Below, piece by piece: positions 24,676-33,233 of a DNA stretch of 64,000 bases. The notes under the pieces were generated by a model. That model made no database searches, had not been told where the DNA came from, and worked only from the letters and a program-made list of their open reading frames with translations. The DNA is taken from the NCBI RefSeq assembly GCF_017347605.1, contig NZ_AP024484.1:3424501-3488500 (forward strand), written 5' to 3'. Both the position numbers and the translations under genes were made by a program. Position 1 is the stretch's first letter; the number at the start of each line of letters is the position of its first letter. The stretch is from Prevotella herbatica (GTDB lineage: Bacteria; Bacteroidota; Bacteroidia; Bacteroidales; Bacteroidaceae).

Positions 24676-25848
24676 TTAATTGAATGTATTCGACTGAGTG
24701 GCATCAACGAACGAATTAACTGTGACGATATTGGCTGTAACAGTCTCTGGGTCCAAAGATTTTGTTGGACTGTCTGCACCCTTACCCTTAATGATTACGT
24801 CTACAATATAGTTCTTGTTTGGATATACCTGCTTAGGGGTTGTACCTTCAGCGGCATTACCGTTATCAGAGTTGTAGTTGATGTTAACTGGATAGTAGAC
24901 TGGAACTGTAGTACCTTTACCGTCAGGATCAAAGGAACCTTTGATAACAAGCTGTGTGGGCTTTGTGGAATTGTTGGGCATGGTATAAAGATACAATAGG
25001 TTCGTACCGGCTGTGCCCCAGTTAGACGTCGTCGCAAGTGTCTTATCCTTAAGGGTACCATCAAGGGTACCTGTTCCCAGATAAGACTTTAAAGAAGCAT
25101 CACCTATCAGACCATTATAATAATTAGGGGTATTGGTAGGGGTTGTCAAATAATTATAGACGTATGAGGTCGGGGTATTTGCAGGATAGAAATCGAAGTC
25201 TAACTTATCAGGGACATTGTACATAAACACCTCTGTTGGAGTGAATGTAGCGTCCTTGTAGGCTCCGGTTGCATCAAAGGCTACTTTGAGAGATTTCAGG
25301 GTTACCTTTGCTACCATGTGGGATACAGCTACGTCTGCCGTGTAAGCTGGGGTGGTCCCGATTTGAGTTATTTTTGCAGCACCAAACATGGGAAGATTTG
25401 CTGGGTCTACAGTTCCAGTACCACTTACAGGGAGAGCATCATCAATCCCGAGAGTACTTTTTTCGAAGGCTAATTCGGTAAGAACACCAGTGAAGGTTCC
25501 AGCTGGAGCATTCACCGCTACAAGTATATGATCGTCTGCAACAAGCTGACTGGTGATGATTTCAGGAGCAGCTGCATTCAGGGCATCCTGTATTGTCTTT
25601 ACGGCACCTGTTGTCTTATCAAAGATGCCTATCGTGACGCGGTTGATTTTATTCTCAGCATCCGTACCAGGATCTGTATAGGCTGCCGCACGAGTGTCGG
25701 CAGGTTTAAGATTTATCTTCAGGGTCTGAGTACCCGTTGAAGGCTTCTCTGTGCTCAGGTTTTCATCACTTGAGCATGATGTAAATAAGCCCTGCGTGGC
25801 TATGGTTGCCAATGCGAAGAAGGCTAGTATTGCTGGTTTTGTTCTCAT
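24676..25848 (-). CDS. Mfa1-like major fimbrial subunit
   Basis: 390 residues. Lipobox (LFTSC, about residue 25), then NLKPADTRAAAYTDPG: an arginine ahead of an Ala-rich strand, the expected maturation site where an arginine-specific protease exposes the donor-strand groove. The body (INRVTIGIFDKTTGAVKTI, ILVAVNAPAG, VSHMVAKVTLKSL) follows the Mfa1/FimA type V fimbrillin pattern and the end reads YIVDVIIKGKG, as in shaft subunits. Secreted as lipoprotein, polymerised on the cell surface. Third in the leftward operon. Confidence 0.82.
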   Translation of the reverse strand: MRTKPAILAFFALATIATQGLFTSCSSDENLSTEKPSTGTQTLKINLKPADTRAAAYTDPGTDAENKINRVTIGIFDKTTGAVKTIQDALNAAAPEIITSQLVADDHILVAVNAPAGTFTGVLTELAFEKSTLGIDDALPVSGTGTVDPANLPMFGAAKITQIGTTPAYTADVAVSHMVAKVTLKSLKVAFDATGAYKDATFTPTEVFMYNVPDKLDFDFYPANTPTSYVYNYLTTPTNTPNYYNGLIGDASLKSYLGTGTLDGTLKDKTLATTSNWGTAGTNLLYLYTMPNNSTKPTQLVIKGSFDPDGKGTTVPVYYPVNINYNSDNGNAAEGTTPKQVYPNKNYIVDVIIKGKGADSPTKSLDPETVTANIVTVNSFVDATQSNTFN

Positions 25849-25894
25849 AATTATAAATCAATTTAATTATTAATATTATTTTTATTCCTTTTCG

Positions 25895-27364
25895 TTATTT
25901 CATCTTCATCAGTTCGCTCAAAGCTTTGTCTGCCTGAGTAACTCCGGCTGCCTTTGCCATCTTTAGGTAAACCTCTGCCTTATCGCGGTTGCCCTCGCTA
26001 AGATAAAGAAGTCCCATATTGCAGTAGGCTCTTGAATCAGTCTCCCAGCGCTTAAGATACTTATGCGCAAGGGTTACATCGTTACGTGTGAGAGCCACAC
26101 CGGCTGCATTGATGTTTGCCTCGGGATTATCAGGGAAGAGACGGGCTGTCAAGTCCACGATATCGTTGTATTCGCGAGAACCTTTCTTATAGAATCCTGC
26201 TGTGGCATAGAGTTCACCCAGCGTCATCGTTGCAGGGTTTGAACCAAGATGCTGCATGGCAGAGTTGCTGTCGAAACCATCGTGACGGAAGGTCAGCGTA
26301 TATTTGATGCGGTATACCTTCGGGAAGATGAACTTCACCATATACTCATAAGGCATACCGTGACCGATGTTCTCAATTTCACGCTCACGACCGTTGACTA
26401 CGTCGATACTCTTGATGATGTCTACAACTGCTTCGCGGAGGTTCATGCCGCTACCAGCTACAAGAGAAGAGATGCTGTCCCAGTCTTCAGCTAGCCAACT
26501 CACGTTAAGGTCGTTGCGATTGGTGAGCTTCTGCTTCATCAAATACTTCTTTAAATCAAGGGAACGTTCCATTGCCTCACTCTCGTTGCGGCGGTAGTTG
26601 CCGATAGGAGCACCGAAACCGTTGATGCGAAGACCTACGAGGCTCGTACCGTAACGCTGCAATTCACTTTTCACGTCAGTGGCGATGGTATTGAACACGG
26701 TGCGGTTGAATCTGCTGCCGCTGAGTTTGGCGAGCGACTTGTTACCGAAGATTTGAATCTCACCGCTGCGATGGAACTTGTCAATGTCGGAGCCCTGAGG
26801 CTGAAGAAACTGAACATAGTCCATCAGGTTATAATAATGTACATTGGGATCGGGATTATCATTGCTCATGTCGTGAAGATAGATGTTCTTCAGCACAAGG
26901 TCCTCATAGACGTGTCCGCGGTGACCGGTACAGTTAAGTTCCTCACTCTCCACATACATGCGGCACTCCTGCATCCAGTCCTTATAAGGAACTGTGGTGT
27001 CGTAGATGAAGTAGCGCTTGGCAGCATGGCTGTCCTTGACAACGATGGGCATGTTGCGGCGATTGTCGGAAAGGACTTCTGTGCGATGAGCATCGCGCTC
27101 ACGCTCACGACCATTGATGACCACTGAAGACAGGACTGAGACGGCACTGTCTGTCTTCAGGACAGGAGTGAAGACGAGCGACTCACAGCTGCCAACGACA
27201 CTGCTGTCGTAGCTTACCTTCATGCGGACACGGAGTAGGTCGCCCTGACGGGTGAAGTTCTCGGAGTTGACGTAGATCTGACCGCCGTAGACAGTCTGGG
27301 CGGATGCTGCGGATACCGTTCCGCTGAAGGCAAGAAGAAAGAATGCAGATTGTAATAGTTTCAT
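25895..27364 (-). CDS. DUF3868 protein with OmpA-like and TPR-like parts
   Basis: 489 residues. Signal peptide about 1-20, then a DUF3868-type beta domain (VYGGQIYVNSENFTRQGD, CESLVFTPVL), an OmpA-like central segment (LRINGFGAPIGNYRRNESEAMERSL, which resembles the peptidoglycan-binding strand-helix of OmpA domains) and TPR-like helices in the last 120 residues (NPEANINAAGVALTRNDV, YCNMGLLYLSEGNRDKAEVYL). Proteins of this class often accompany fimbrial loci and may link the assembly to peptidoglycan; that role is inferred. Between the DUF3575 and shaft genes. Confidence 0.72.
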   Translation of the reverse strand: MKLLQSAFFLLAFSGTVSAASAQTVYGGQIYVNSENFTRQGDLLRVRMKVSYDSSVVGSCESLVFTPVLKTDSAVSVLSSVVINGRERERDAHRTEVLSDNRRNMPIVVKDSHAAKRYFIYDTTVPYKDWMQECRMYVESEELNCTGHRGHVYEDLVLKNIYLHDMSNDNPDPNVHYYNLMDYVQFLQPQGSDIDKFHRSGEIQIFGNKSLAKLSGSRFNRTVFNTIATDVKSELQRYGTSLVGLRINGFGAPIGNYRRNESEAMERSLDLKKYLMKQKLTNRNDLNVSWLAEDWDSISSLVAGSGMNLREAVVDIIKSIDVVNGREREIENIGHGMPYEYMVKFIFPKVYRIKYTLTFRHDGFDSNSAMQHLGSNPATMTLGELYATAGFYKKGSREYNDIVDLTARLFPDNPEANINAAGVALTRNDVTLAHKYLKRWETDSRAYCNMGLLYLSEGNRDKAEVYLKMAKAAGVTQADKALSELMKMK

Positions 27365-27405
27365 TTCTCTATAAATATTATTTCATTGTTATTATCTTAT
27401 TATTA

Positions 27406-28005
27406 TCACTTAATGATATACACCAGTGATACCGAAAGGGAGACAGGACCGACATAGTCCCTACCCTTTGTATATTCAAGGTAGCCATAGGTTCCCTCAC
27501 GGTAATGGCGATAACGCAGATGGAGATAGCCCGCAGAAAGGGATGTATCTATGCCCCAGTGGGGAGAGAGAATCCTGTGCCAGCCGAAGGTGAGTCCGGC
27601 ACCGTTGAAGTTGCCTTCAGCACGATGACTGGTAAGACGAAAAACGGGAATGCGGTTTAGGTTGAAACCTCCATGAATGCCAAAGACTCCGATATAGGGA
27701 CCACGGAAGGACTTACGGAACCAATGACGGGCTTCGTACTGGACTGACCAGTTCTTCCATTTACGGTCACTGCCGTAGGATATAGGGCAGTAAGTTGAGG
27801 AAACGCTCAGGGTAAGAGTACTGTCAAGGCGGACCTCAGCACCCAGGGATGGAATGCATAATGCGTCATAAAGCAAATTGGACTTCAGCGCGACATGCTG
27901 CGCATGAAGGCGCAAGGATGGCATAGATACCAATAAAAGCAAAAATGACTTTAATATAATATCACTCATCCTACATTTCGTACTATGAAATTTTAATTTA
28001 CTCAT
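27406..28005 (-). CDS. DUF3575 outer-membrane protein
   Basis: 199 residues, signal peptide (to about residue 36, LRLHAQ) and the DUF3575 pattern: VALKSNLLYDALCIPSLGAEV, a run of alternating beta strands, GLTFGWHRIL and RDYVGPVSLSVSLVYII at the end. Small outer-membrane barrel that commonly begins fimbrial operons in Bacteroidetes. First gene after the invertible segment (the left inverted repeat is 29 bp upstream), so its transcription depends on the orientation of that segment. Met13 is an alternative start. Confidence 0.8.
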   Translation of the reverse strand: MSKLKFHSTKCRMSDIILKSFLLLLVSMPSLRLHAQHVALKSNLLYDALCIPSLGAEVRLDSTLTLSVSSTYCPISYGSDRKWKNWSVQYEARHWFRKSFRGPYIGVFGIHGGFNLNRIPVFRLTSHRAEGNFNGAGLTFGWHRILSPHWGIDTSLSAGYLHLRYRHYREGTYGYLEYTKGRDYVGPVSLSVSLVYIIK

Positions 28006-28033
28006 CCAATTATCTCTTCTATAATTACACGTT

Positions 28034-28314
28034 CCGTTACTTTACAAGTAACAGAAAGGAACATAAGACTTTTAGGGTACAAAATTGCACGAAGAGGGCT
28101 GGCACGCGTAAATTGTTGTTACGTGTGACAGGAGGATATAGATGAGAAAATATTTAAAATATGTTCAAATACGAGTATGTTTTGAACGTCTGTGTCCTCA
28201 TTAATATGTTTTTCCGCGGTTTTTGGTTAATTAATGCAAAATTATATGTAACTCAATAAATTAATCACTACATTTGCCAAATAATATTTATAGCTGTTAC
28301 TTGTAAAGTAACGG
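28034..28314. repeat. Invertible promoter segment with 21-bp inverted repeats
   Basis: Perfect 21-bp inverted repeats at 28034-28054 and 28294-28314 flank 239 bp. Each repeat holds its own dyad, GTTACTT-TAC-AAGTAAC, as expected of a tyrosine-recombinase core site. A promoter inside (28245-28276) points right, away from the fimbrial operon that starts at 28005. Inversion would bring the promoter to about 70 bp before that start codon. The adjacent tyrosine recombinase is the natural catalyst. Confidence 0.85.
28245..28276 (+). promoter_or_regulatory. Promoter inside the invertible segment (OFF orientation)
   Basis: TACATTTG at 28269-28276 matches TAnnTTTG exactly; TATG 20 bases upstream is a weak -33. 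Reads rightward, antisense to the recombinase gene. No TAnnTTTG reading toward the fimbrial operon was found in the segment. Confidence 0.65.
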
Positions 28315-28383
28315 CTGTTTTTATTTGTACCTGAGAGTCTGTGTTATGGGCGTAATCGCCTGTCAAAAAGACAATTCAACACT

Positions 28384-29262
28384 TCATTTATTTTCCACGC
28401 ACCTGCATACCTTTCTGTTGGCAAGCCCGATCTCTTTGGCATTGAAGCCCTTGAGATATATCTGCGTGGTCTTGATGTCGGCATGACCGAGAGCGGAACT
28501 GATCACCTCCACAGGAACATGACAGTACAAAGCTGTGGTAGCCCAAGAATGGCGGATGGTGTAGGAAGACACATGAGCCTTGATACCAAGCTTACTGGCA
28601 AGACGCGAAAGACTGGCGTTGAACTTGCGAAGCAATGACTGGTAATGGCGATAGCCCTCCTCGGTATTCATGTCTGAAGGGCATACTGCCGCTTTCTCTA
28701 TAAGAGCAACAGTTTCTTTATTAACAGGAATACTCACACAGACACCCGTCTTACGGCGACTGTAGTTCAGAGATCCGTCTTTGACTGAATCAGCGCCGAC
28801 ATGCTGAAAATCAACAAAGGGAATACCACAGAGACAATACATCAGCCTGGCGATCTGCTGGGCACGGATAAGGGCTGGACTGCTTACCTTGCCAAAAAAG
28901 AGTTTATTCAGGTCAACAGGCGACATCGCCTTCTTATGGCTTTTGTCAATGCCCGTAAAAACATCGTGAAACAGGTTATAGACATGTTTGGCAAGCCCTG
29001 CATAAACAGCTTTGTTATATAAGGCACGGAGCATGCGCATATAAGTGGACTGAGTATTGGGGGAATAATGCCGCTCTATAAGATACCTTTTAAACAGATA
29101 AAGTGAATTACGGTTTATCTCACTGAAACGGATAACATCGTGACCGAGACATTTACAGAATGAGCGCAGTGAAATGTCATAAAGGTGCGCGGTTGCAAAA
29201 CGACCCTCTTGCCGAAGGTCATAAATACAGGTTTGGGTAAAAGATGAGAATGTTACTGACAT
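28384..29262 (-). CDS. Tyrosine recombinase, probable fimbrial invertase
   Basis: 292 residues from ATG 29262. SAM-like N-terminal DNA-binding domain, then catalytic domain with RRKTG (active-site lysine), TIRHSWATT (Arg237, His238), LGHADIKTTQIYL (His260 and nucleophile Tyr269). The first Arg of the usual pentad is replaced: FYxRGM-like position reads YCLCGIPFVD, a variant that I recall in other Bacteroidetes recombinases. Length is that of short invertase/integrase proteins. Its 3' end is 70 bp from the right inverted repeat, placing it as the enzyme that flips the promoter. The TTG that would extend it upstream overlaps the promoter. Confidence 0.88.
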   Translation of the reverse strand: MSVTFSSFTQTCIYDLRQEGRFATAHLYDISLRSFCKCLGHDVIRFSEINRNSLYLFKRYLIERHYSPNTQSTYMRMLRALYNKAVYAGLAKHVYNLFHDVFTGIDKSHKKAMSPVDLNKLFFGKVSSPALIRAQQIARLMYCLCGIPFVDFQHVGADSVKDGSLNYSRRKTGVCVSIPVNKETVALIEKAAVCPSDMNTEEGYRHYQSLLRKFNASLSRLASKLGIKAHVSSYTIRHSWATTALYCHVPVEVISSALGHADIKTTQIYLKGFNAKEIGLANRKVCRCVENK

Positions 29263-29294
29263 AATAATTAAAATAATATTTAAAAAGTGAATTA

Positions 29295-29302
29295 CAAATT
29301 TA
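29295..29302 (-). promoter_or_regulatory. -7 box of the recombinase gene
   Basis: TAAATTTG on the minus strand, about 33 bases before ATG 29262; no good -33 element at the proper spacing. Confidence 0.45.
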
Positions 29303-29464
29303 CAAATCAAAGACCAATAAAAAGAACCTACAATCTCATTTTAAATTTAATAACAGACGAATCACTGTTATTTAAGTACAGATTATATATGTCAGTCAAA
29401 ATAATAGACAAAGGGGGTTCCTTGCAGTTCCCCACTAATACTCTTTACTGTATATATTTGCAGT

Positions 29465-29622
29465 ATCTGCTAAAACAGATGCATATTCCCGCAGATTTCT
29501 TTCTCTTTGTATGTAGCTATACTATCTGTAAAACGGCCTATTCTCCCGCAGATCTCACAGATAATCGCAGACGAACCACAATAGTAACACTAACTGTCTT
29601 TCTCTGCGTAAATCTGCGAGAA
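29465..29622. repeat. CTGCG/CGCAGAT repeat tract 8
   Basis: AACGGCCTATTCTCCCGCAG, ATCTCACAGATAATCGCAGAC, then AACTGTCTTTCTCTGCGTAA and ATCTGCGAG, plus a weaker piece (ATTCCCGCAGATTTC) before it. Same internal order as tracts 3 to 5. Confidence 0.65.
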
Positions 29623-29700
29623 AATTACCAGATAACCAAACCGTTATTAGATATGTGCAAAGATAGAACTATTGTTCATACAAAGCGCCATAATAACGCA

Positions 29701-29838
29701 CTAGAAAACAACTTTACCTTTCCATGATGTTAATCCCATATTATCACCTGAAGCATCAGCACGGTTCACAATAATTTCTGCTGCAGTTTTATTGGTAACA
29801 GCATATAATAATTTATTTTGTGTTTCTGCAAAAAACAT
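29701..29838 (-). pseudogene. RhuM-family remnant
   Basis: 45-codon frame with the sequence NKLLYAVTNKTAAEIIVNRA followed by DASGDNMGLTSWKGK. This is the conserved core of RhuM/virulence-protein-family genes (about 330 residues when whole). The frame is closed upstream by TGA 24 bases before the ATG and downstream by TAG, and neither flank continues the family, so it is a decayed fragment. The rest of the gap, 29840-30488, is AT-rich and shows nothing. Confidence 0.6.
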
Positions 29839-30488
29839 TTGTACAAATGAGATGAATTTTCATAAAATACACACATTTTACAATCTACAGCAAGCTTTTT
29901 ATGTTTTAAATTCATCATAAATAACGAAGAGACAATAGGGGAATTAGAAATAATGTAAAATATATTTAAAGCAATTTTATCTTAAAGTGATACATATATA
30001 TTTATCAGCATCCGAATATTTCTTAATAGTTTACAAGAACGTGGAGGATAGTGGAGGTTGGTGGAAGCACATCTTCACCGCTAATACACTATCAATCAAG
30101 CATTTATATTACCAATAGAGGTTGTTTGCTCTTTTTAAAAGTTTTGGGATTTTTTTATTTTTCATAATTTAGTATGTAAAAGAATACTCATCAATATTTT
30201 TTTTACAAGTAAGTCGTTGCACCTTACCAGATTGGTTGTTATTCATTCTTACATGATGTGTGTACAGAAAGAACTTTAAATATCCAAACATTTAAATCTT
30301 TCTATAAGAAATACTATAAACCTAAATCGGTATACTTAGAAAAACATTTAACGATAAGCTGCACAACACATTAATGATCAAACAAATCCAGTTATATAAT
30401 AACCACTTGTACCATGTCGCTATAAAAAGTTTCTTAATCAAAACTTTGTAACACTCATCAAGTCATTTAGTTAAAGTACAATAACTAT

Positions 30489-30520
30489 TTTGGCGAATTA
30501 TAATTTTTTATTTAACTTTG
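30489..30520 (+). promoter_or_regulatory. Promoter of the ligA-like gene
   Basis: TTTG (30489-30492), 20-base spacer, TAACTTTG (30513-30520): full consensus, 23 bases before ATG 30544. Confidence 0.75.
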
Positions 30521-30543
30521 CCGGTTAAAAGGAAAAATTGTAT

Positions 30544-32571
30544 ATGGCAGAAGATAAACTCAGGCTAATGCAGCAATTAGTTGCTCAACTTAACAAAGCA
30601 GCAGACGCATACTACAACGGACAAGGTGAACTCATGACTGATTATGAGTGGGATGCCATGTTCGATAAGGTTAAGCAATTAGAAGCTGAGACTGGGCAAC
30701 GTTTTCCTGACTCTCCAACCAATCGCGTTTCTGAAGACAATATAAGTGGCAATAAAGAAGAACATGAATTTGCCGCTCTTTCACTTGCAAAGACAAAAGA
30801 TCCTCAAGAACTAGCGAAATGGGCTGAAAGTAAACCAATATGGTTAAGTTGGAAACTTGACGGATTAACATTAGTAGTTACATTTGACAATGGCAAATTG
30901 ACAAAAGTTGTTACTCGAGGAAATGGACATATTGGAACTAACATAACTAATTTAGCATCAGCTATAGATGGCATTCCTCAAAATATAAATTCTGAGGGAC
31001 ATGTTGTTGTACGTGGAGAATGCGTAATCAGCTATAAAGATTTTGAACAATTCAATATCGAAAGCGAAGAAGAATATGCTAATCCAAGAAATCTAGCCTC
31101 AGGCTCTCTTACTCTAAAAGACCTGAACGAAGTGAAACGTCGCCATTTGAAATGGATACCATTTACATTAGTATATACCGACGAGGAAATACTATCATGG
31201 GGTGCAAGAATGGATTGGCTAGAAAGAAATGGCATGAAAGCTGTTGAGAGACAATTTATAGAAAATCCTGATTTAGAAAATATCACTAAGGCTATTGACA
31301 ACTGGACAGTAAGAGTAACTGGAACTTCAAAAGATGACACTAATGAAAATAACTCCAACCCCTACCCTGTTGACGGACTTGTGATTACATACGATGATAC
31401 TGAATATGCACAAACTGGCAGTATCACCGGACACCATGCTACACGCGCAGGATACGCTTTCAAATGGAAAGATGAAAGTGCTGAAACAGAATTAGATCAT
31501 ATTGAATGGAGCTGTGCAGCAAGAACGATTTCGCCTGTTGCTGTTTTCCATCCAGTAACATTGGAAGGTACAACTGTAAAGCGTGCATCATTGTGCAATA
31601 TCAGTGAATGTGAGCGACTGGATATTGGTGATAAAGGCACTCGCATCAGCGTAATCAAAGCAAACAAGATCATACCAAAAGTCATTAAAGTTGACAACAA
31701 AGTTGGACTATTACAGATTCCAGACAAATGTCCGGTATGTGGTTCACCCACAGAGGTGACAATAAGTCCTGCTAGTCAGACAAAGACATTGCATTGCACA
31801 AACCACAAATGTCCTGCAAAACAACTAAGAAAGTTTGCAAGATTTGTAAGCAAGGATGGAGTTAACATAGACGGTATTTCTGAACAGACTGTCGCAAAGT
31901 TCATTAATCTAGGATGGGTTAAAGAGTATGCAGATTTGTTTAAGTTGAAAGCTCATGCTATTGAATTATCCTTCATGGAAGGATTTGGAGACAGAAGCGT
32001 ACGAAACTTATTAAAATCCATCGAGGCTGCACGTAACGTGGAGGCACATCATCTGTTATATGCTCTCAGCATTCCATTGTGTGGTCAGGATGTATGTAAT
32101 CGTCTTCTCAAAGTTTATCCGTTGCAACAGTTAATAGAAATTGCAAGTGGAAATAGTCAGGGAGTTGTTGCTGGAGGAGATACTCCTTTCGCTGTCATTT
32201 CAGGAATAGGACCTGAAAAGAGCGCACGAATTGTAGAATGGTTTCACGATGAGAAAAATCAAACTATTGTAGCCAACCTCCTTAAGCAGATAAATGTCAC
32301 ACAGGAAGATAAAGACACTGAAGGTGACTTATGCAATGGACTTACATTTGTAATAACGGGTGATGTATACGAATACAAAAATCGCAACCAACTAAAGGCA
32401 TATATTGAGAGCCAAGGGGGAAAAGTAACGGGTAGCGTAAGCAAGTCTACAAGCTATCTGATAAACAATGACTTACAATCCGCCAGCTCAAAAAATCAAA
32501 AGGCAAATCAACTTGGCATTAAAATAATTTCGGAAAAAGACTTCATGGAGAAGTTCACACAAGTAAAGTAA
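30544..32571 (+). CDS. ligA: NAD-dependent DNA ligase, divergent LigA type
   Basis: 675 residues with the full LigA order: domain Ia (TDYEWDAMFDKVKQLEAETG), adenylation domain with KLDG (active-site Lys104), VRGE and DGLVI motifs, OB fold (ISPVAVFHPVTLEGTTVKRASL), zinc finger (CPVCG...LHCTNHKCP), helix-hairpin-helix region and a C-terminal BRCT (LTFVITGDV). It departs from housekeeping LigA: RGNG instead of RGDG, and EFAALSLAKT instead of the usual HxxPMLSL segment. The ATG at 30544 is chosen over a TTG six bases earlier. The gene lies directly before the second fimbrial locus (32-bp gap), perhaps as an acquired second ligase. Confidence 0.88.
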   Translation: MAEDKLRLMQQLVAQLNKAADAYYNGQGELMTDYEWDAMFDKVKQLEAETGQRFPDSPTNRVSEDNISGNKEEHEFAALSLAKTKDPQELAKWAESKPIWLSWKLDGLTLVVTFDNGKLTKVVTRGNGHIGTNITNLASAIDGIPQNINSEGHVVVRGECVISYKDFEQFNIESEEEYANPRNLASGSLTLKDLNEVKRRHLKWIPFTLVYTDEEILSWGARMDWLERNGMKAVERQFIENPDLENITKAIDNWTVRVTGTSKDDTNENNSNPYPVDGLVITYDDTEYAQTGSITGHHATRAGYAFKWKDESAETELDHIEWSCAARTISPVAVFHPVTLEGTTVKRASLCNISECERLDIGDKGTRISVIKANKIIPKVIKVDNKVGLLQIPDKCPVCGSPTEVTISPASQTKTLHCTNHKCPAKQLRKFARFVSKDGVNIDGISEQTVAKFINLGWVKEYADLFKLKAHAIELSFMEGFGDRSVRNLLKSIEAARNVEAHHLLYALSIPLCGQDVCNRLLKVYPLQQLIEIASGNSQGVVAGGDTPFAVISGIGPEKSARIVEWFHDEKNQTIVANLLKQINVTQEDKDTEGDLCNGLTFVITGDVYEYKNRNQLKAYIESQGGKVTGSVSKSTSYLINNDLQSASSKNQKANQLGIKIISEKDFMEKFTQVK

Positions 32572-32603
32572 AGTAAATAAAATAAATAAGCCCCATACGA
32601 CTC

Positions 32604-33233
32604 ATGGCAAATTTTAAGAGAATCATTTTTATTACTATATATATAATATGTATAGCCATACCGTCACTTGCTCAAGATGTCGGTAGCAATAGTTATTCTC
32701 CCAAAATAGCACTCAAAACGAATATGCTATTTGATGCAGCAATAACTCCAAACTTAGAAGTAGAAACCACTCTAGGCAAGCAAAAACGAATGAGTATAAT
32801 GGCTGAGATTTGGTTTCCTTGGTATAAGACAAAAAGTAACACGAAAGCTTACGAGGTTAATATGGCTGGTATTGAAACTCGATACTGGATGAGTAAACAA
32901 GATATTAGTCATCCTTTATTGGGACATTTTATTGGGTTATATGCTGCAATTGGCAAATACGACTTAGAATGGAATGCAAAAGGTAATCAGGGAGAATTTT
33001 ACAGTACAGGTATAACCTATGGATGGACTCACAAACTAGGTAGGAAACTTAATATTGAGCTTTCTCTATCTTCAGGTATTGCTGTTGGTCCTTACAAACA
33101 TTATGAGGCAATGTATGAATATCAGCATCTTATTTATCAATATAGCAAACACTGGACATACGTTGGTCCAACTAAAGCAAAAATTAGTTTGGTATGGTTA
33201 TTAGGAAAAAGCAAGAAAGGAGGCGCTAAATGA
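32604..33233 (+). CDS. DUF3575 outer-membrane protein, second locus
   Basis: 209 residues, signal peptide (cut after LAQD region, about residue 24), then IALKTNMLFDAAITPNLEVE, TGITYGWTHKLG and WTYVGPTKAKISLVWLLG: the DUF3575 pattern, paralogous to the protein that starts the leftward fimbrial operon. Small outer-membrane barrel. 32 bp after ligA with no visible promoter, so probably co-transcribed with it; overlaps the next gene by four bases (ATGA). Confidence 0.82.
   Translation: MANFKRIIFITIYIICIAIPSLAQDVGSNSYSPKIALKTNMLFDAAITPNLEVETTLGKQKRMSIMAEIWFPWYKTKSNTKAYEVNMAGIETRYWMSKQDISHPLLGHFIGLYAAIGKYDLEWNAKGNQGEFYSTGITYGWTHKLGRKLNIELSLSSGIAVGPYKHYEAMYEYQHLIYQYSKHWTYVGPTKAKISLVWLLGKSKKGGAK

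Noticed and set aside
29287-29727. 146-codon plus-strand frame
   Set aside because: Covers recombinase promoter, repeat tract 8 and the antisense of the RhuM remnant; no family content.
30199-30216. Possible third recombinase site (TTTACAAGTAA)
   Set aside because: Only 11 bases match and the left half of the dyad is absent; likely chance.
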